Shown here: positions 34,526 through 42,484 of the stretch, piece after piece | Numbering within the stretch: position 1 is the stretch's first letter | How the letters are laid out: every line of letters starts with the position of its first letter | Assembly (NCBI RefSeq): GCF_000948415.1 | Contig: NZ_JYII01000012.1 | Location: 682,001-746,000 of the forward strand | DNA: 64,000 nt | Source: Thalassospira sp. HJ | GTDB lineage: Bacteria; Pseudomonadota; Alphaproteobacteria; Rhodospirillales; Thalassospiraceae | Direction of reading: 5' to 3' | The notes under the pieces: model-generated | What the model saw: only the letters and a program-made list of their open reading frames with translations | Told to the model about the DNA's origin: nothing | The model's database searches: none | Program-made: the position numbers and the translations under genes

Positions 34526-35557
34526 TTACATCGCACTTTCAACGCGCTCGGCAACATCCTCCGGCACCCAGGCTTTCCAGACATCCGGCTTGGATTTCAG
34601 GAAATACATCGCAGCCCCGTCGGGCTTTTCGTTGTTTTCCTGCATATAGGCCAGCATTTCCGAGACCAGCGCGTTGCTGGTTTCATAGTTGGTCAAGAAG
34701 CTGATCAGGGTCGGTGCGGCGGCTTTGAAGTCGTTATTGACACCAATCGTGATCGTGCTTTGCGGATAGGCGGTTGCCTTGGTCGGGTTTTCTTCGGTTT
34801 TCAGCGCGTCAAAGATCGCCTTGTCATAGGCGGGTTCTTCAAGACGGGTGCTGTCATAAAGACCCATCACCCAGGTCGGGCCCCAATAGTAATAAAGGGC
34901 CGGTTTGCCGCGTTTATGGGCCGACGCGATGGCGGCCGAAAGCGCAGCCCCCGTGCCCGGGCGGAAGTTGGTGAAATCGTCATCAAGGCCATAGGCGCCA
35001 AGTTTTGCCGAATTGACCTTTTCACAGACCCAGCCTGACGGGCAGTTATAGAAGCGACCCTTGCCGGGTTCTTCCGGGTCTTCGAACAGCTCGGTATATT
35101 TCGCCAGATCATTGACCGATTTCAGATCAGGCGCCATCGGTTCAATCCCGCGATCAGCATCGCCTTGGATCACGTAGCTTGGCACGAACCAGCCTTCGAC
35201 GGCGTCATCGAAATTCACCCCGATCTGGCTGACATTGCCGGCGTCCTCGGCCTTGGTCCAGGCTTCGGCAACGTTGTCGCGCCAGATTTCCATGACGACG
35301 TCAACGTCCCCCTTGCCAGCGCCGGTCAGAAGCGGAATGACATCGCCCGGCAGGGCATCGGTCTGACAGCCATAGCCCTTTTCAATGATGAAGCGGGCAA
35401 CAGCGTTATGGAAAAGCGCGCTGTCATAATTGAGCCCGGCAAACATCACCGGACGGTCAATTTCGCAGGTTGCGTCTTGCGCGTTTGCGCTTGAATGGGA
35501 AATAAATGCGAGGCCAGCGGCCAACAGCATTGCGGCTCCGGTAGGCAGGGTTTTCAT
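34526..35557 (-). CDS. Betaine-type ABC transporter substrate-binding protein
   Basis: 343 residues with a signal peptide (AAMLLAAGLAFISHSSANA, cleaved before QDAT) and an OpuAC/ProX-like ligand domain. Aromatic residues that can form the quaternary-amine cage are plentiful (EIWRDN, ALYYYWGPTW, YDSTRLEEPAY), and four Cys could form disulfides. It should collect betaine, choline or a similar compound in the periplasm for the permease/ATPase pair encoded downstream. Unusually the AT-rich pentapeptide-like gene and a terminator come between. The divergent exonuclease gene starts about 370 bases away. Confidence 0.87.
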   Translation of the reverse strand: MKTLPTGAAMLLAAGLAFISHSSANAQDATCEIDRPVMFAGLNYDSALFHNAVARFIIEKGYGCQTDALPGDVIPLLTGAGKGDVDVVMEIWRDNVAEAWTKAEDAGNVSQIGVNFDDAVEGWFVPSYVIQGDADRGIEPMAPDLKSVNDLAKYTELFEDPEEPGKGRFYNCPSGWVCEKVNSAKLGAYGLDDDFTNFRPGTGAALSAAIASAHKRGKPALYYYWGPTWVMGLYDSTRLEEPAYDKAIFDALKTEENPTKATAYPQSTITIGVNNDFKAAAPTLISFLTNYETSNALVSEMLAYMQENNEKPDGAAMYFLKSKPDVWKAWVPEDVAERVESAM

Positions 35558-35923
35558 CCTTCTGTCCCTTCGTTGTTGCGGTCCGGAATCGCATCAAATG
35601 CATGGTCGGTGCGAGAAGCCCGCAAAGGTCCGGATTTGGCGTGATCCGGCACTTTCATATGACCGTGCCCCTGATACAGGTGCGGCAATTCTAGACTTGG
35701 CTGTCAAATGCGCGCAACCCCCGGTATGAAATGTCACGCTGACGTGATGGTGTTTTAATATTGATATCATTGCACAATGCTCCTGACAGGGATGGCAGGA
35801 GATGTCAGGTGGTGTGATTTACGGTTGTCGCGCCGCCTTGTTTAATTCCGCCCGTGAATTTGTCTGGCTTTGTCGTTATGTTGGGCAAAATACATTTCCG
35901 GGCATTTTGAATTGAGGGCCGCC
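35558..35923. promoter_or_regulatory. Divergent control region with small inverted repeats
   Basis: A 366-base gap between the leftward binding-protein gene and the rightward exonuclease gene. No gene is supported here. Visible inverted repeats are TCACG/CGTGA at 35734-35747, and the overlapping pairs CTCCTG/CAGGAG (35780-35801) and CTGACA/TGTCAG (35783-35808). Any could be an operator; no promoter is clear enough to call. Confidence 0.35.
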
Positions 35924-36757
35924 ATGATGCATTCCAGCCTGTTTGTCTTTGATATCGAAACCGTGCCCGATATTGATGTCTTGCCGCAATTGACTGGTGA
36001 AACCGCACCCGATCCGGAAACCGGGCGCAAGATGCTTGAAGATTATCATCTTGAAATCACCAGTGGCCGCAATGGCTTCCCGCGTCAGCCGTTCCACAAG
36101 GTGGTGGCGATCAGTTTTCTGCGTGCGACCATTCAGCGCGACGGCGACCTTGAAATGTATGAGATCGAAGAATTGCGATCGGGCGGGGAGCTCGCATCCG
36201 AGGAAAAGGACCTTGTGAACGGGTTCTTTGCCTATTGCGGCAAGCTCTATCCGCGCTTGGTCAGTTTCAATGGTCGCGGGTTTGATCTGCCGGTTCTGAA
36301 ATACCGTGCGATGAAGCATGGGGTCACGGCCCGCTGGTTGCATCAGGCGTCAAACAAGTGGGAAAACTATACGGCACGCTATGCGCCGCACTGGCATTGC
36401 GATCTGGCCGAGGTTCTTTCGGATTACGGTGCATCGGCGCGTACCAAGATGAACGAGGTGTGTGCCGCCCTTGATTTGCCCGGTAAAACCGGGGTGGATG
36501 GCAGCAAGGTGTCCGACATGTTTGACAATGGCGAGATTGATGGCATTCGCCGCTATTGCGAGACGGATGTTCTGAATACCTATCTGCTATATCTACGTCA
36601 TGCGCTTCATACCGGGTTGACTGATCATGATGGTTATAACCATGCGATCAATCTGACTGTGGGCTGGCTTGAAGAACGGGCAGGGGACATTCCCGCCTAT
36701 CAGGAATTCCTTGATGCCTGGAAGCAATCCAGTGGTGGGTCGTTTAACGTGCTTTGA
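35924..36757 (+). CDS. 3'-5' exonuclease, DNA polymerase B-like (PF10108 type)
   Basis: About 277 residues. The DEDD exonuclease residues are in order: FVFDIETVPD near the N-terminus (Exo I), SFNGRGFDLPVL (Exo II) and YCETDVLNTYLLYLR (Exo III). The family is a predicted stand-alone proofreading-like 3'-5' exonuclease related to the polymerase B exonuclease domain; its role in the cell is not well defined. ATG 35924 is preferred because GAGGG lies 5-6 bases upstream and the Exo I strand follows within 15 residues. The in-frame start at 35870 would add 18 unlikely residues. Confidence 0.85.
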   Translation: MMHSSLFVFDIETVPDIDVLPQLTGETAPDPETGRKMLEDYHLEITSGRNGFPRQPFHKVVAISFLRATIQRDGDLEMYEIEELRSGGELASEEKDLVNGFFAYCGKLYPRLVSFNGRGFDLPVLKYRAMKHGVTARWLHQASNKWENYTARYAPHWHCDLAEVLSDYGASARTKMNEVCAALDLPGKTGVDGSKVSDMFDNGEIDGIRRYCETDVLNTYLLYLRHALHTGLTDHDGYNHAINLTVGWLEERAGDIPAYQEFLDAWKQSSGGSFNVL

Positions 36758-36859
36758 ATGCCACATCATTCCGTTTTATGCGCACATTGGCATAAGTGAA
36801 GTGAGTCACACTGCCCGGTTGAAAAGGGTGAAACGCTGTTGAATTGAATGCGAGTTGAT

Positions 36860-36886
36860 CTTAATTGCATTGCAGATGCAAGTAAG
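36860..36886. promoter_or_regulatory. 27-bp palindrome before the iron-binding-protein gene
   Basis: Arms of 11 bases (36860-36870 and 36876-36886) match with one mismatch around a 5-base centre; the inner core TTGCAT-TGCAG-ATGCAA is perfect. It lies 54 bases before the ATG of a ferric-iron binding protein, a good place for an iron repressor (Fur, Irr or RirA type). It does not fit the classic E. coli Fur box, so the regulator is not identified. Confidence 0.55.
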
Positions 36887-36939
36887 TTGCAACGTCAGGG
36901 CACTTAACGCCCAAAGCAAATTCAACAGGGATCGTTCAC

Positions 36940-37956
36940 ATGGATATCAAAAAGCTCATTGGCGGGGCCGTGTTTGGCGCTACCGCAATCGCAGCGACAA
37001 CCGCAACGGCACAGGAAGTTAATGTTTATTCCCTGCGTCAGGCGTTTCTGGTCGAGCCGCTGTTTGAGAAATTCACCGCCGAAACCGGCATCGACGTTAA
37101 TGTGATCTTTGCCGAAAAAGGTCTGGTCGAACGGATCAAACAGGAAGGCGCAAACAGCCCGGCCGATATCCTGATGACGGTCGATATCAGCCGCATTCAG
37201 CAGGCGGTTGATGCTGGCGTGACTGACGCCGTTTCAAACGATACCCTGGCTTCCAACATCCCGGCGCATCTGCGCGACCCGGAAGGTCACTGGTTTGCCC
37301 TGACCCAGCGTGGTCGTGCGATTTATGCTTCCAAGGAGCGCGTGGCAGAAGGTGAAATCACCTCCTACGAAGATCTGGCCGATCCGAAATGGGAAGGCAA
37401 GGTTTGCACCCGTTCCGGCACGCACGTTTATAACGTTGCACTGTTCGCATCCATGATCGCGGTTCATGGCGAAGAAAAAGCCAAAGAGTGGCTTGAAGGT
37501 TTGAAGAACAACCTGGCGCGCAAGCCGCAGGGTAATGACCGTGGTCAGGTCAAGGCGATCAAGGAAGGTGAGTGCGATATCGCAATTGGCAACACCTATT
37601 ACTTCGGCAAGATGATGGACAATGAAGAGCAGCGTCCGTGGGCAGAGTCGGTAAATATCGTCTTCCCGAACCAGGATGGTCGCGGCATGTCGATGAACAT
37701 TTCGGGCATGAGCCTGATCAAGAGCGCGCCGAACAAGGACAATGCCGTCAAACTGATGGAATTCCTAGCAGGCGACGTTGCCCAGCAGATCTATGCTGAA
37801 GTGAACTACGAATACCCGGTCAAGCCGGGCGTTGAGTGGGCCGACAACGTAAAGTCGTGGGGCACGTTCAAAGCGGATGAATTGTCGCTGGCTGAAATTG
37901 CACGTCTCAGCCCGGATGCGATCAGGATGGTCGATGAGATCGGTTATAACGAATAG
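36940..37956 (+). CDS. Ferric-iron ABC transporter binding protein (FbpA/FutA-like), copy 1
   Basis: 338 residues with a signal peptide (GGAVFGATAIAATTATAQ). The mature protein begins EVNVYSLRQAF, and the adjacent tyrosines that bind ferric iron in this family are in AIGNTYYFGKMM. It should deliver Fe3+ from the periplasm to a two-domain permease. AGGGA precedes the ATG by 8 bases. A 27-bp palindrome lies upstream and a strong terminator follows, so it can be expressed alone. It is a clear paralogue of the next gene. Confidence 0.9.
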   Translation: MDIKKLIGGAVFGATAIAATTATAQEVNVYSLRQAFLVEPLFEKFTAETGIDVNVIFAEKGLVERIKQEGANSPADILMTVDISRIQQAVDAGVTDAVSNDTLASNIPAHLRDPEGHWFALTQRGRAIYASKERVAEGEITSYEDLADPKWEGKVCTRSGTHVYNVALFASMIAVHGEEKAKEWLEGLKNNLARKPQGNDRGQVKAIKEGECDIAIGNTYYFGKMMDNEEQRPWAESVNIVFPNQDGRGMSMNISGMSLIKSAPNKDNAVKLMEFLAGDVAQQIYAEVNYEYPVKPGVEWADNVKSWGTFKADELSLAEIARLSPDAIRMVDEIGYNE

Positions 37957-37986
37957 TCAAACCGACTGAGCTAGAATGTCTTTTTG

Positions 37987-38015
37987 AAAGGGGTGGTGCA
38001 ATGCCACCCCTTTTT
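37987..38015 (+). terminator. Rho-independent terminator after binding protein copy 1
   Basis: AAAGGGGTGG (37987-37996) pairs perfectly with CCACCCCTTT (38004-38013) over a 7-base loop, followed by T to 38015. It separates the first binding-protein gene from the second one and the permease. Confidence 0.88.
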
Positions 38016-38192
38016 CTGTTTCCGAGGGTGGGCTGCATGTGCATCACCGTCGCGGTTTTGTGACCTGCCGTATGGCTCTTATGTGGTTTTCGTGCTTGCA
38101 AAAAAGCATGCTGGCCCTTTAATTTCGCCACCAGCAAATACAAATCATTCCTAATTGCTGCGCCACCCGCAGCTGATCCAGATGAGGCTTTT

Positions 38193-39218
38193 ATGATTTC
38201 TCTGCGCAAAACCGTTTTTGGTCTTGTTGTTTCCGCGATGGGGCTTTCGACGCTATCCGCCGCCCATGCTGCAGAGGAAGTTAATGTCTACTCGCTCAGA
38301 CAGCCGTTTCTGATCGAACCGATGTTCAAGCGCTTTACCGAGGAAACCGGTATTCGCGTCAATACGCTGTTCTCACAGAGTGGTCTGGTGGAGCGCATCA
38401 AGCATGAAGGGCGCAATACCCCGGCCGATCTGCTTCTGACCGTCGATATCGGACGTATCCAGGACGCGGTCGATGCCGATATCGCCCAGCCGATCGAAAG
38501 TCCTGTTCTGGACGCCAACATCCCCGATCAGTTCCGCGATGAGAACAAGCTTTGGGTGGGGATGACGACGCGTGCGCGCGTACTTTATACCTCGCTTGAT
38601 CGCGTCGAACCCGATGCCATCACGACCTATGAGGAGCTCGCTGATCCGAAATGGAAGGGCCGCATTTGTGTGCGTTCGGCCATGCATGTTTATAACATTG
38701 CCCTGATCGCCTCGATGATTGCCCATCATGGGGAAGAAGAAACCAAAACCTGGCTGACCGCAGTCAAAGATAATCTCGCGCGCAAGCCGCAAGGGGCTGA
38801 TACCGATCAGATCGAAGCTGTGGCACAGGGCGTCTGTGATGTCGCGATCGGCAATTCATATTACTATGGCAAGATGCTTGATGATCCGAATAAGGCCGAT
38901 GCCGCCAAGCAGGTCCGCATCGTCTTTCCCAATCAGGGAGATCGCGGCACGCATGTGAATATTTCCGGTGTGGCGCTGATGAAGCATGCACCGAACAAGG
39001 AAAACGCCATCAAGCTGGTGGAATTCCTTTCGAGTGCCGAGGCCCAGCACATGTATGCCGATATTAATTTCGAATATCCGGTCAAACCTGGGGTTGCCTG
39101 GTCCGAACAGGTTCGGGCATGGGGAACCTTTGTGCATGACGACTTGCCGCTAAATACGGTTGCGGCCAATCGCGGGGCGGCGATCCGCCTGATTGATGAA
39201 GTCGGCTTTAACGAGTAG
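38193..39218 (+). CDS. Ferric-iron ABC transporter binding protein, copy 2
   Basis: 341 residues, colinear with copy 1 along the whole length. A signal peptide (FGLVVSAMGLSTLSAAHA) is followed by EEVNVYSLRQPF, and the ferric-binding tyrosines are in IGNSYYYGKMLD. GAGG lies 5 bases before the ATG. The permease gene starts about 80 bases later, so copy 2 is the one likely co-transcribed with the permease. Two binding proteins with one permease suggest either different iron chelates or different expression conditions. Confidence 0.9.
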   Translation: MISLRKTVFGLVVSAMGLSTLSAAHAAEEVNVYSLRQPFLIEPMFKRFTEETGIRVNTLFSQSGLVERIKHEGRNTPADLLLTVDIGRIQDAVDADIAQPIESPVLDANIPDQFRDENKLWVGMTTRARVLYTSLDRVEPDAITTYEELADPKWKGRICVRSAMHVYNIALIASMIAHHGEEETKTWLTAVKDNLARKPQGADTDQIEAVAQGVCDVAIGNSYYYGKMLDDPNKADAAKQVRIVFPNQGDRGTHVNISGVALMKHAPNKENAIKLVEFLSSAEAQHMYADINFEYPVKPGVAWSEQVRAWGTFVHDDLPLNTVAANRGAAIRLIDEVGFNE

Positions 39219-39300
39219 ACCATACGCCCATCCCAAGGTATCAAGACCGGCCAACCCGCTCAGGGTGGCATGATCCGCGACGCAGGAAACGGAAACAGCC

Positions 39301-41061
39301 TTGAACAACGCTTGCCAGACGCCAAAGGAAGAGGATATCCGGCCCGCCGCCATGACGGAAACCTTTGATCCGATGCGTTCGCCATCCGGGCGCACGGCGA
39401 TGCGTTGGTTGCCGCGTGGTCAATCGGCTGTCTGGCTGATCGGGGCGTTTATTGTTGCGGCGATGGTGGCAGCGCCAATTGTCGCCGTCGCATGGATTGC
39501 CTTTTTCCCGACCGAGAATATCTGGCCGCATCTGGCATCGACCATGTTGCCACGCTACCTCAAGAATACCGGTATTCTGATGCTGGGTGTCGGTATCGGG
39601 GTGACCTTGATCGGGGTTTCGTCGGCATGGGTTGTCACCATGTGTCGTCTTCCGGGCAAGCGGTTCTTTGAATGGGCGATGCTGCTGCCCATGGCGGTTC
39701 CGGCCTATATCGTGGCTTATGTTTATACCGATCTTTTGGAATATGCCGGTCCGCTACAGGGGATGCTGCGCGATATCTTTGGCTGGCAGTCGGCGGCAGA
39801 CTACTGGTTCCCCGATATCCGCACCAAGGGCGGTGCGATCATTGTCCTTAGCCTGACGCTGTATCCTTATGTTTACATGCTGGCGCGCGCGGCGTTCCTG
39901 TCGCAGTCGATCTGCGCGATTGAAGCCGCCCGTATTCTGGGACGGAGTGCCTGGAGTTCGTTTTTGACGGTGGCCCTGCCACTGGCACGACCGGCCATTG
40001 TCGTCGGCGTCGTGATTGCGTTGATGGAAACGCTCAATGATTTCGGCACGATTGATTTCTTTGCTGTGCACACCCTGACGGCGGGCATTTTCAATGTCTG
40101 GCTCGGTATGGGCAATGCCGGTGGGGCGGCCCAGATTGCACTGACCATGCTGGCCGTGGTGATTGCGCTGATGGTGATCGAACGCTATTCGCGCCGCCGT
40201 CAGCGTTTCCATGATACCACCAGCCGTTTCCAGGAACTACCAGGTTATGAACTGACCCCGCTTGCCAAGGCCGGGGCGCTTGCGGTCTGTATCCTGCCGA
40301 TTGTCTTGGGCTTTGTCGTGCCGTCACTGGTGCTGATCTATTATTCCATTGGCTATTTTGATCAAAGCTGGACGGCGGACTTCTTTGAGTTTGCCGGTAA
40401 CAGCCTTCTGGTGTCGGGGCTTGCGACATTGGTCGCGGTCGGCTGTGCTATCTTTATGGCCTATGCACTGCGCTTATTCCCGCAACCGCTTTTGAAATTC
40501 TTTGTCCGCCTGTCATCGGTTGGTTATGCCGTGCCGGGTGCTGTGCTTGCCATCGGGGTTCTGATCCCGTTCGCGCGGTTCGATAACGCGCTGGATGCGC
40601 TCATGCGTGATACCTTTGGGGTGTCGACTGGCTTGCTTCTCAGTGGGACGGTGTTTGCACTGGTCTTTGCCTATGCGGTGCGTTTTATGGCGGTGTCCTA
40701 TGGCTCGATCGAGGCTGCCCTTGGCAAGGTGCGCCCAAGCATGGATGACGCAGCCCGCACTCTTGGCGCAAGCCCGTGGGGAACGCTCAAGCGTATTCAC
40801 TTCCCGATGGTGCGTGGTGGCATTCTGGCGGCCTCAGTTCTGGTGTTTGTTGATGGCATGAAGGAATTGCCAGCAACGCTGATATTGCGGCCGTTCAATT
40901 TTGATACGCTGGCCACCCATGTGTACCAGTTTGCCAAGGATGAAATGATCGAACATGCCGCCCTTGGCGCACTGACCATTGTGCTGGTCGGTGTCGTGCC
41001 CGTGATCATGCTCAGCCGTGCAATATCGAAATCCCGCCCGGGGCATAGCGGACAATCCTGA
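39301..41061 (+). CDS. Ferric-iron ABC transporter permease, fused two-domain
   Basis: Up to 586 residues with about twelve membrane helices in two BPD permease halves. The EAA-like loops are visible in each half (SICAIEAARILGRSAWSSFL and PSMDDAARTLGASPWGTLK). This is the FbpB/SfuB arrangement. The start is uncertain: TTG 39301 or ATG 39352; neither has a strong ribosome site, and the membrane part begins only around residue 40. No ATPase gene follows; the next gene is moeA. The FbpC-type ATPase must lie elsewhere or be shared. Confidence 0.87.
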   Translation: MNNACQTPKEEDIRPAAMTETFDPMRSPSGRTAMRWLPRGQSAVWLIGAFIVAAMVAAPIVAVAWIAFFPTENIWPHLASTMLPRYLKNTGILMLGVGIGVTLIGVSSAWVVTMCRLPGKRFFEWAMLLPMAVPAYIVAYVYTDLLEYAGPLQGMLRDIFGWQSAADYWFPDIRTKGGAIIVLSLTLYPYVYMLARAAFLSQSICAIEAARILGRSAWSSFLTVALPLARPAIVVGVVIALMETLNDFGTIDFFAVHTLTAGIFNVWLGMGNAGGAAQIALTMLAVVIALMVIERYSRRRQRFHDTTSRFQELPGYELTPLAKAGALAVCILPIVLGFVVPSLVLIYYSIGYFDQSWTADFFEFAGNSLLVSGLATLVAVGCAIFMAYALRLFPQPLLKFFVRLSSVGYAVPGAVLAIGVLIPFARFDNALDALMRDTFGVSTGLLLSGTVFALVFAYAVRFMAVSYGSIEAALGKVRPSMDDAARTLGASPWGTLKRIHFPMVRGGILAASVLVFVDGMKELPATLILRPFNFDTLATHVYQFAKDEMIEHAALGALTIVLVGVVPVIMLSRAISKSRPGHSGQS

Positions 41062-41143
41062 TGCGCCATGTCTGCGATCACGTTATCCTGATTGCAGATT
41101 TGAAAACCAAAACAAGACCAAGGGCCGGCAGGAAACCATCCAG

Positions 41144-42397
41144 ATGCAACTTATCAAACCGGGACTGACCAAACTTACCGACGCGCTCGATATTGCCTTT
41201 GCCGAGGTGCCGGTAATTGCGCCTACAGAAGACCGCCCGATCAGTGATTGTTATGGTGCGGTCTTGCGTCAGGACGTCGTGGCGAAGGTTTCTGTGCCCT
41301 CCGTCGATAACTCGGCCATGGATGGCTATGCTCTGCGTCATGCAGATCTTGCCGGGATTGATGGTCCGGTTTCGGTTGTAGGTGTTTCGCTGGCCGGGCA
41401 TCCTTATGACGGAACATTGCCCAAGGGGGCTGCCATTCGTATTGCGACCGGGGCTGCGATCCCGGATGGGGCCGATTGCGTGATCATCCAGGAAAATGTC
41501 ACGGCCAACGCCGATGAAAGCGTCATCGAAATTGCTGCAGACGTGATTGCGCGCACCAGCTTGCATCAGAATATCCGCTGGCAGGGAGAAGACATCAAGG
41601 CCGGTGATACGGTCCTGTCTGCTGGCGCGATCCTGCGCCCGCAGGATATCGCGATTGCCGCCGGGCAGGGCTGTGGCACCTTGTCGGTTGCCCGGGCGTT
41701 GAAGGTCGCTGTCTTTTCGACCGGTGATGAGCTGGCCATTCCCGGTGATCCTCTGCCGCCCGGCGGCATTTATGATTCCAACCGCTTTGCCATGATCGGG
41801 ATGCTGCGCTCCATTGGATGTGACGTTACCGACCTTGGCTTGCTGGCCGATGATTTTGACGTGTTGCAAGGCGCATTGGCTGATGCCGCAAAGTCTCATG
41901 ACGTTATCATGACGTCTGGCGGGGTTTCGGTCGGCAAGGCGGATCTTTTGAAGCCAGTGGTCGAAAGCCTTGGTGAAATCACCGCTTGGAAACTGGCAAT
42001 CAAGCCGGGCAAGCCCTTGATGCGGGGCAAGATTGGTGATTGCCTGGTGGTTGGACTGCCGGGCAACCCGGTTTCAGTGCTGGTTTCCGGCTTGTTATAT
42101 GTGATGCCTTTGTTGCGTCATGCCATGGGGGCGGATCGGTCCCGACTGGCACCCACCCGCATTCCGGTGCGGTCCGGGTTTGATTTCAAACGTATGACCG
42201 GTCGGCGTGAATGGCTGCGCGCGCGCCTTGTGCAAAATGATGATGGTGAATTCGAAGCAATCGCCTTTGCCTCAACCAGTTCGGGGATGTTGTCATCGAT
42301 GGTCTGGGCCGAAGGTCTGATTGAAGTGCCCGAAGATTGCGGGCAGGTCTCCAAGGGTGATCAGGTGCTTTATCTGCCGCTGCACGGCCTGCAGTGA
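41144..42397 (+). CDS. moeA: Molybdopterin molybdenumtransferase
   Basis: About 417 residues. MoeA inserts molybdate into adenylylated molybdopterin to give the molybdenum cofactor. The key segments are present: PSVDNSAMDGYALR (conserved Asp and Ser), IMTSGGVSVGKADLLK (the MPT-binding loop) and GLPGNPVSVLVSG. The C-terminal MoeA domain IV is also recognisable. ATG 41144 has AGGA about 10 bases before it and fits family length; the start at 41018 would overlap the permease gene with unlikely sequence. No other cofactor genes are adjacent. The protein is cytosolic. Confidence 0.93.
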   Translation: MQLIKPGLTKLTDALDIAFAEVPVIAPTEDRPISDCYGAVLRQDVVAKVSVPSVDNSAMDGYALRHADLAGIDGPVSVVGVSLAGHPYDGTLPKGAAIRIATGAAIPDGADCVIIQENVTANADESVIEIAADVIARTSLHQNIRWQGEDIKAGDTVLSAGAILRPQDIAIAAGQGCGTLSVARALKVAVFSTGDELAIPGDPLPPGGIYDSNRFAMIGMLRSIGCDVTDLGLLADDFDVLQGALADAAKSHDVIMTSGGVSVGKADLLKPVVESLGEITAWKLAIKPGKPLMRGKIGDCLVVGLPGNPVSVLVSGLLYVMPLLRHAMGADRSRLAPTRIPVRSGFDFKRMTGRREWLRARLVQNDDGEFEAIAFASTSSGMLSSMVWAEGLIEVPEDCGQVSKGDQVLYLPLHGLQ

Positions 42398-42411
42398 ATT
42401 CATCTGAGATG

Positions 42412-42423
42412 TGATCCACATCA
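42412..42423. promoter_or_regulatory. FNR/FixK-type site candidate
   Basis: TGATCCACATCA (42412-42423) has the half sites TGAT-N4-ATCA of FNR/FixK-family regulators. The fuller 14-base form GTGATCCACATCAT matches 12 of 14 bases of the TTGATCCAGATCAA-like boxes I recall from related bacteria if A at position 8 is ignored. It also forms a perfect GATGTG/CACATC hairpin. It lies about 62 bases before the beta-CASP gene start. Confidence 0.35.
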
Positions 42424-42484
42424 TGGCAACCGATCAAGGATTGCCAGACTGTTGGATCGGCTCCAATCCGCGAAAGTGAATAGA

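Noticed and set aside
30746..35557. Naming the importer proVWX or choVWX
   Set aside because: The family is clear but sequence alone does not separate betaine, choline and proline transport.
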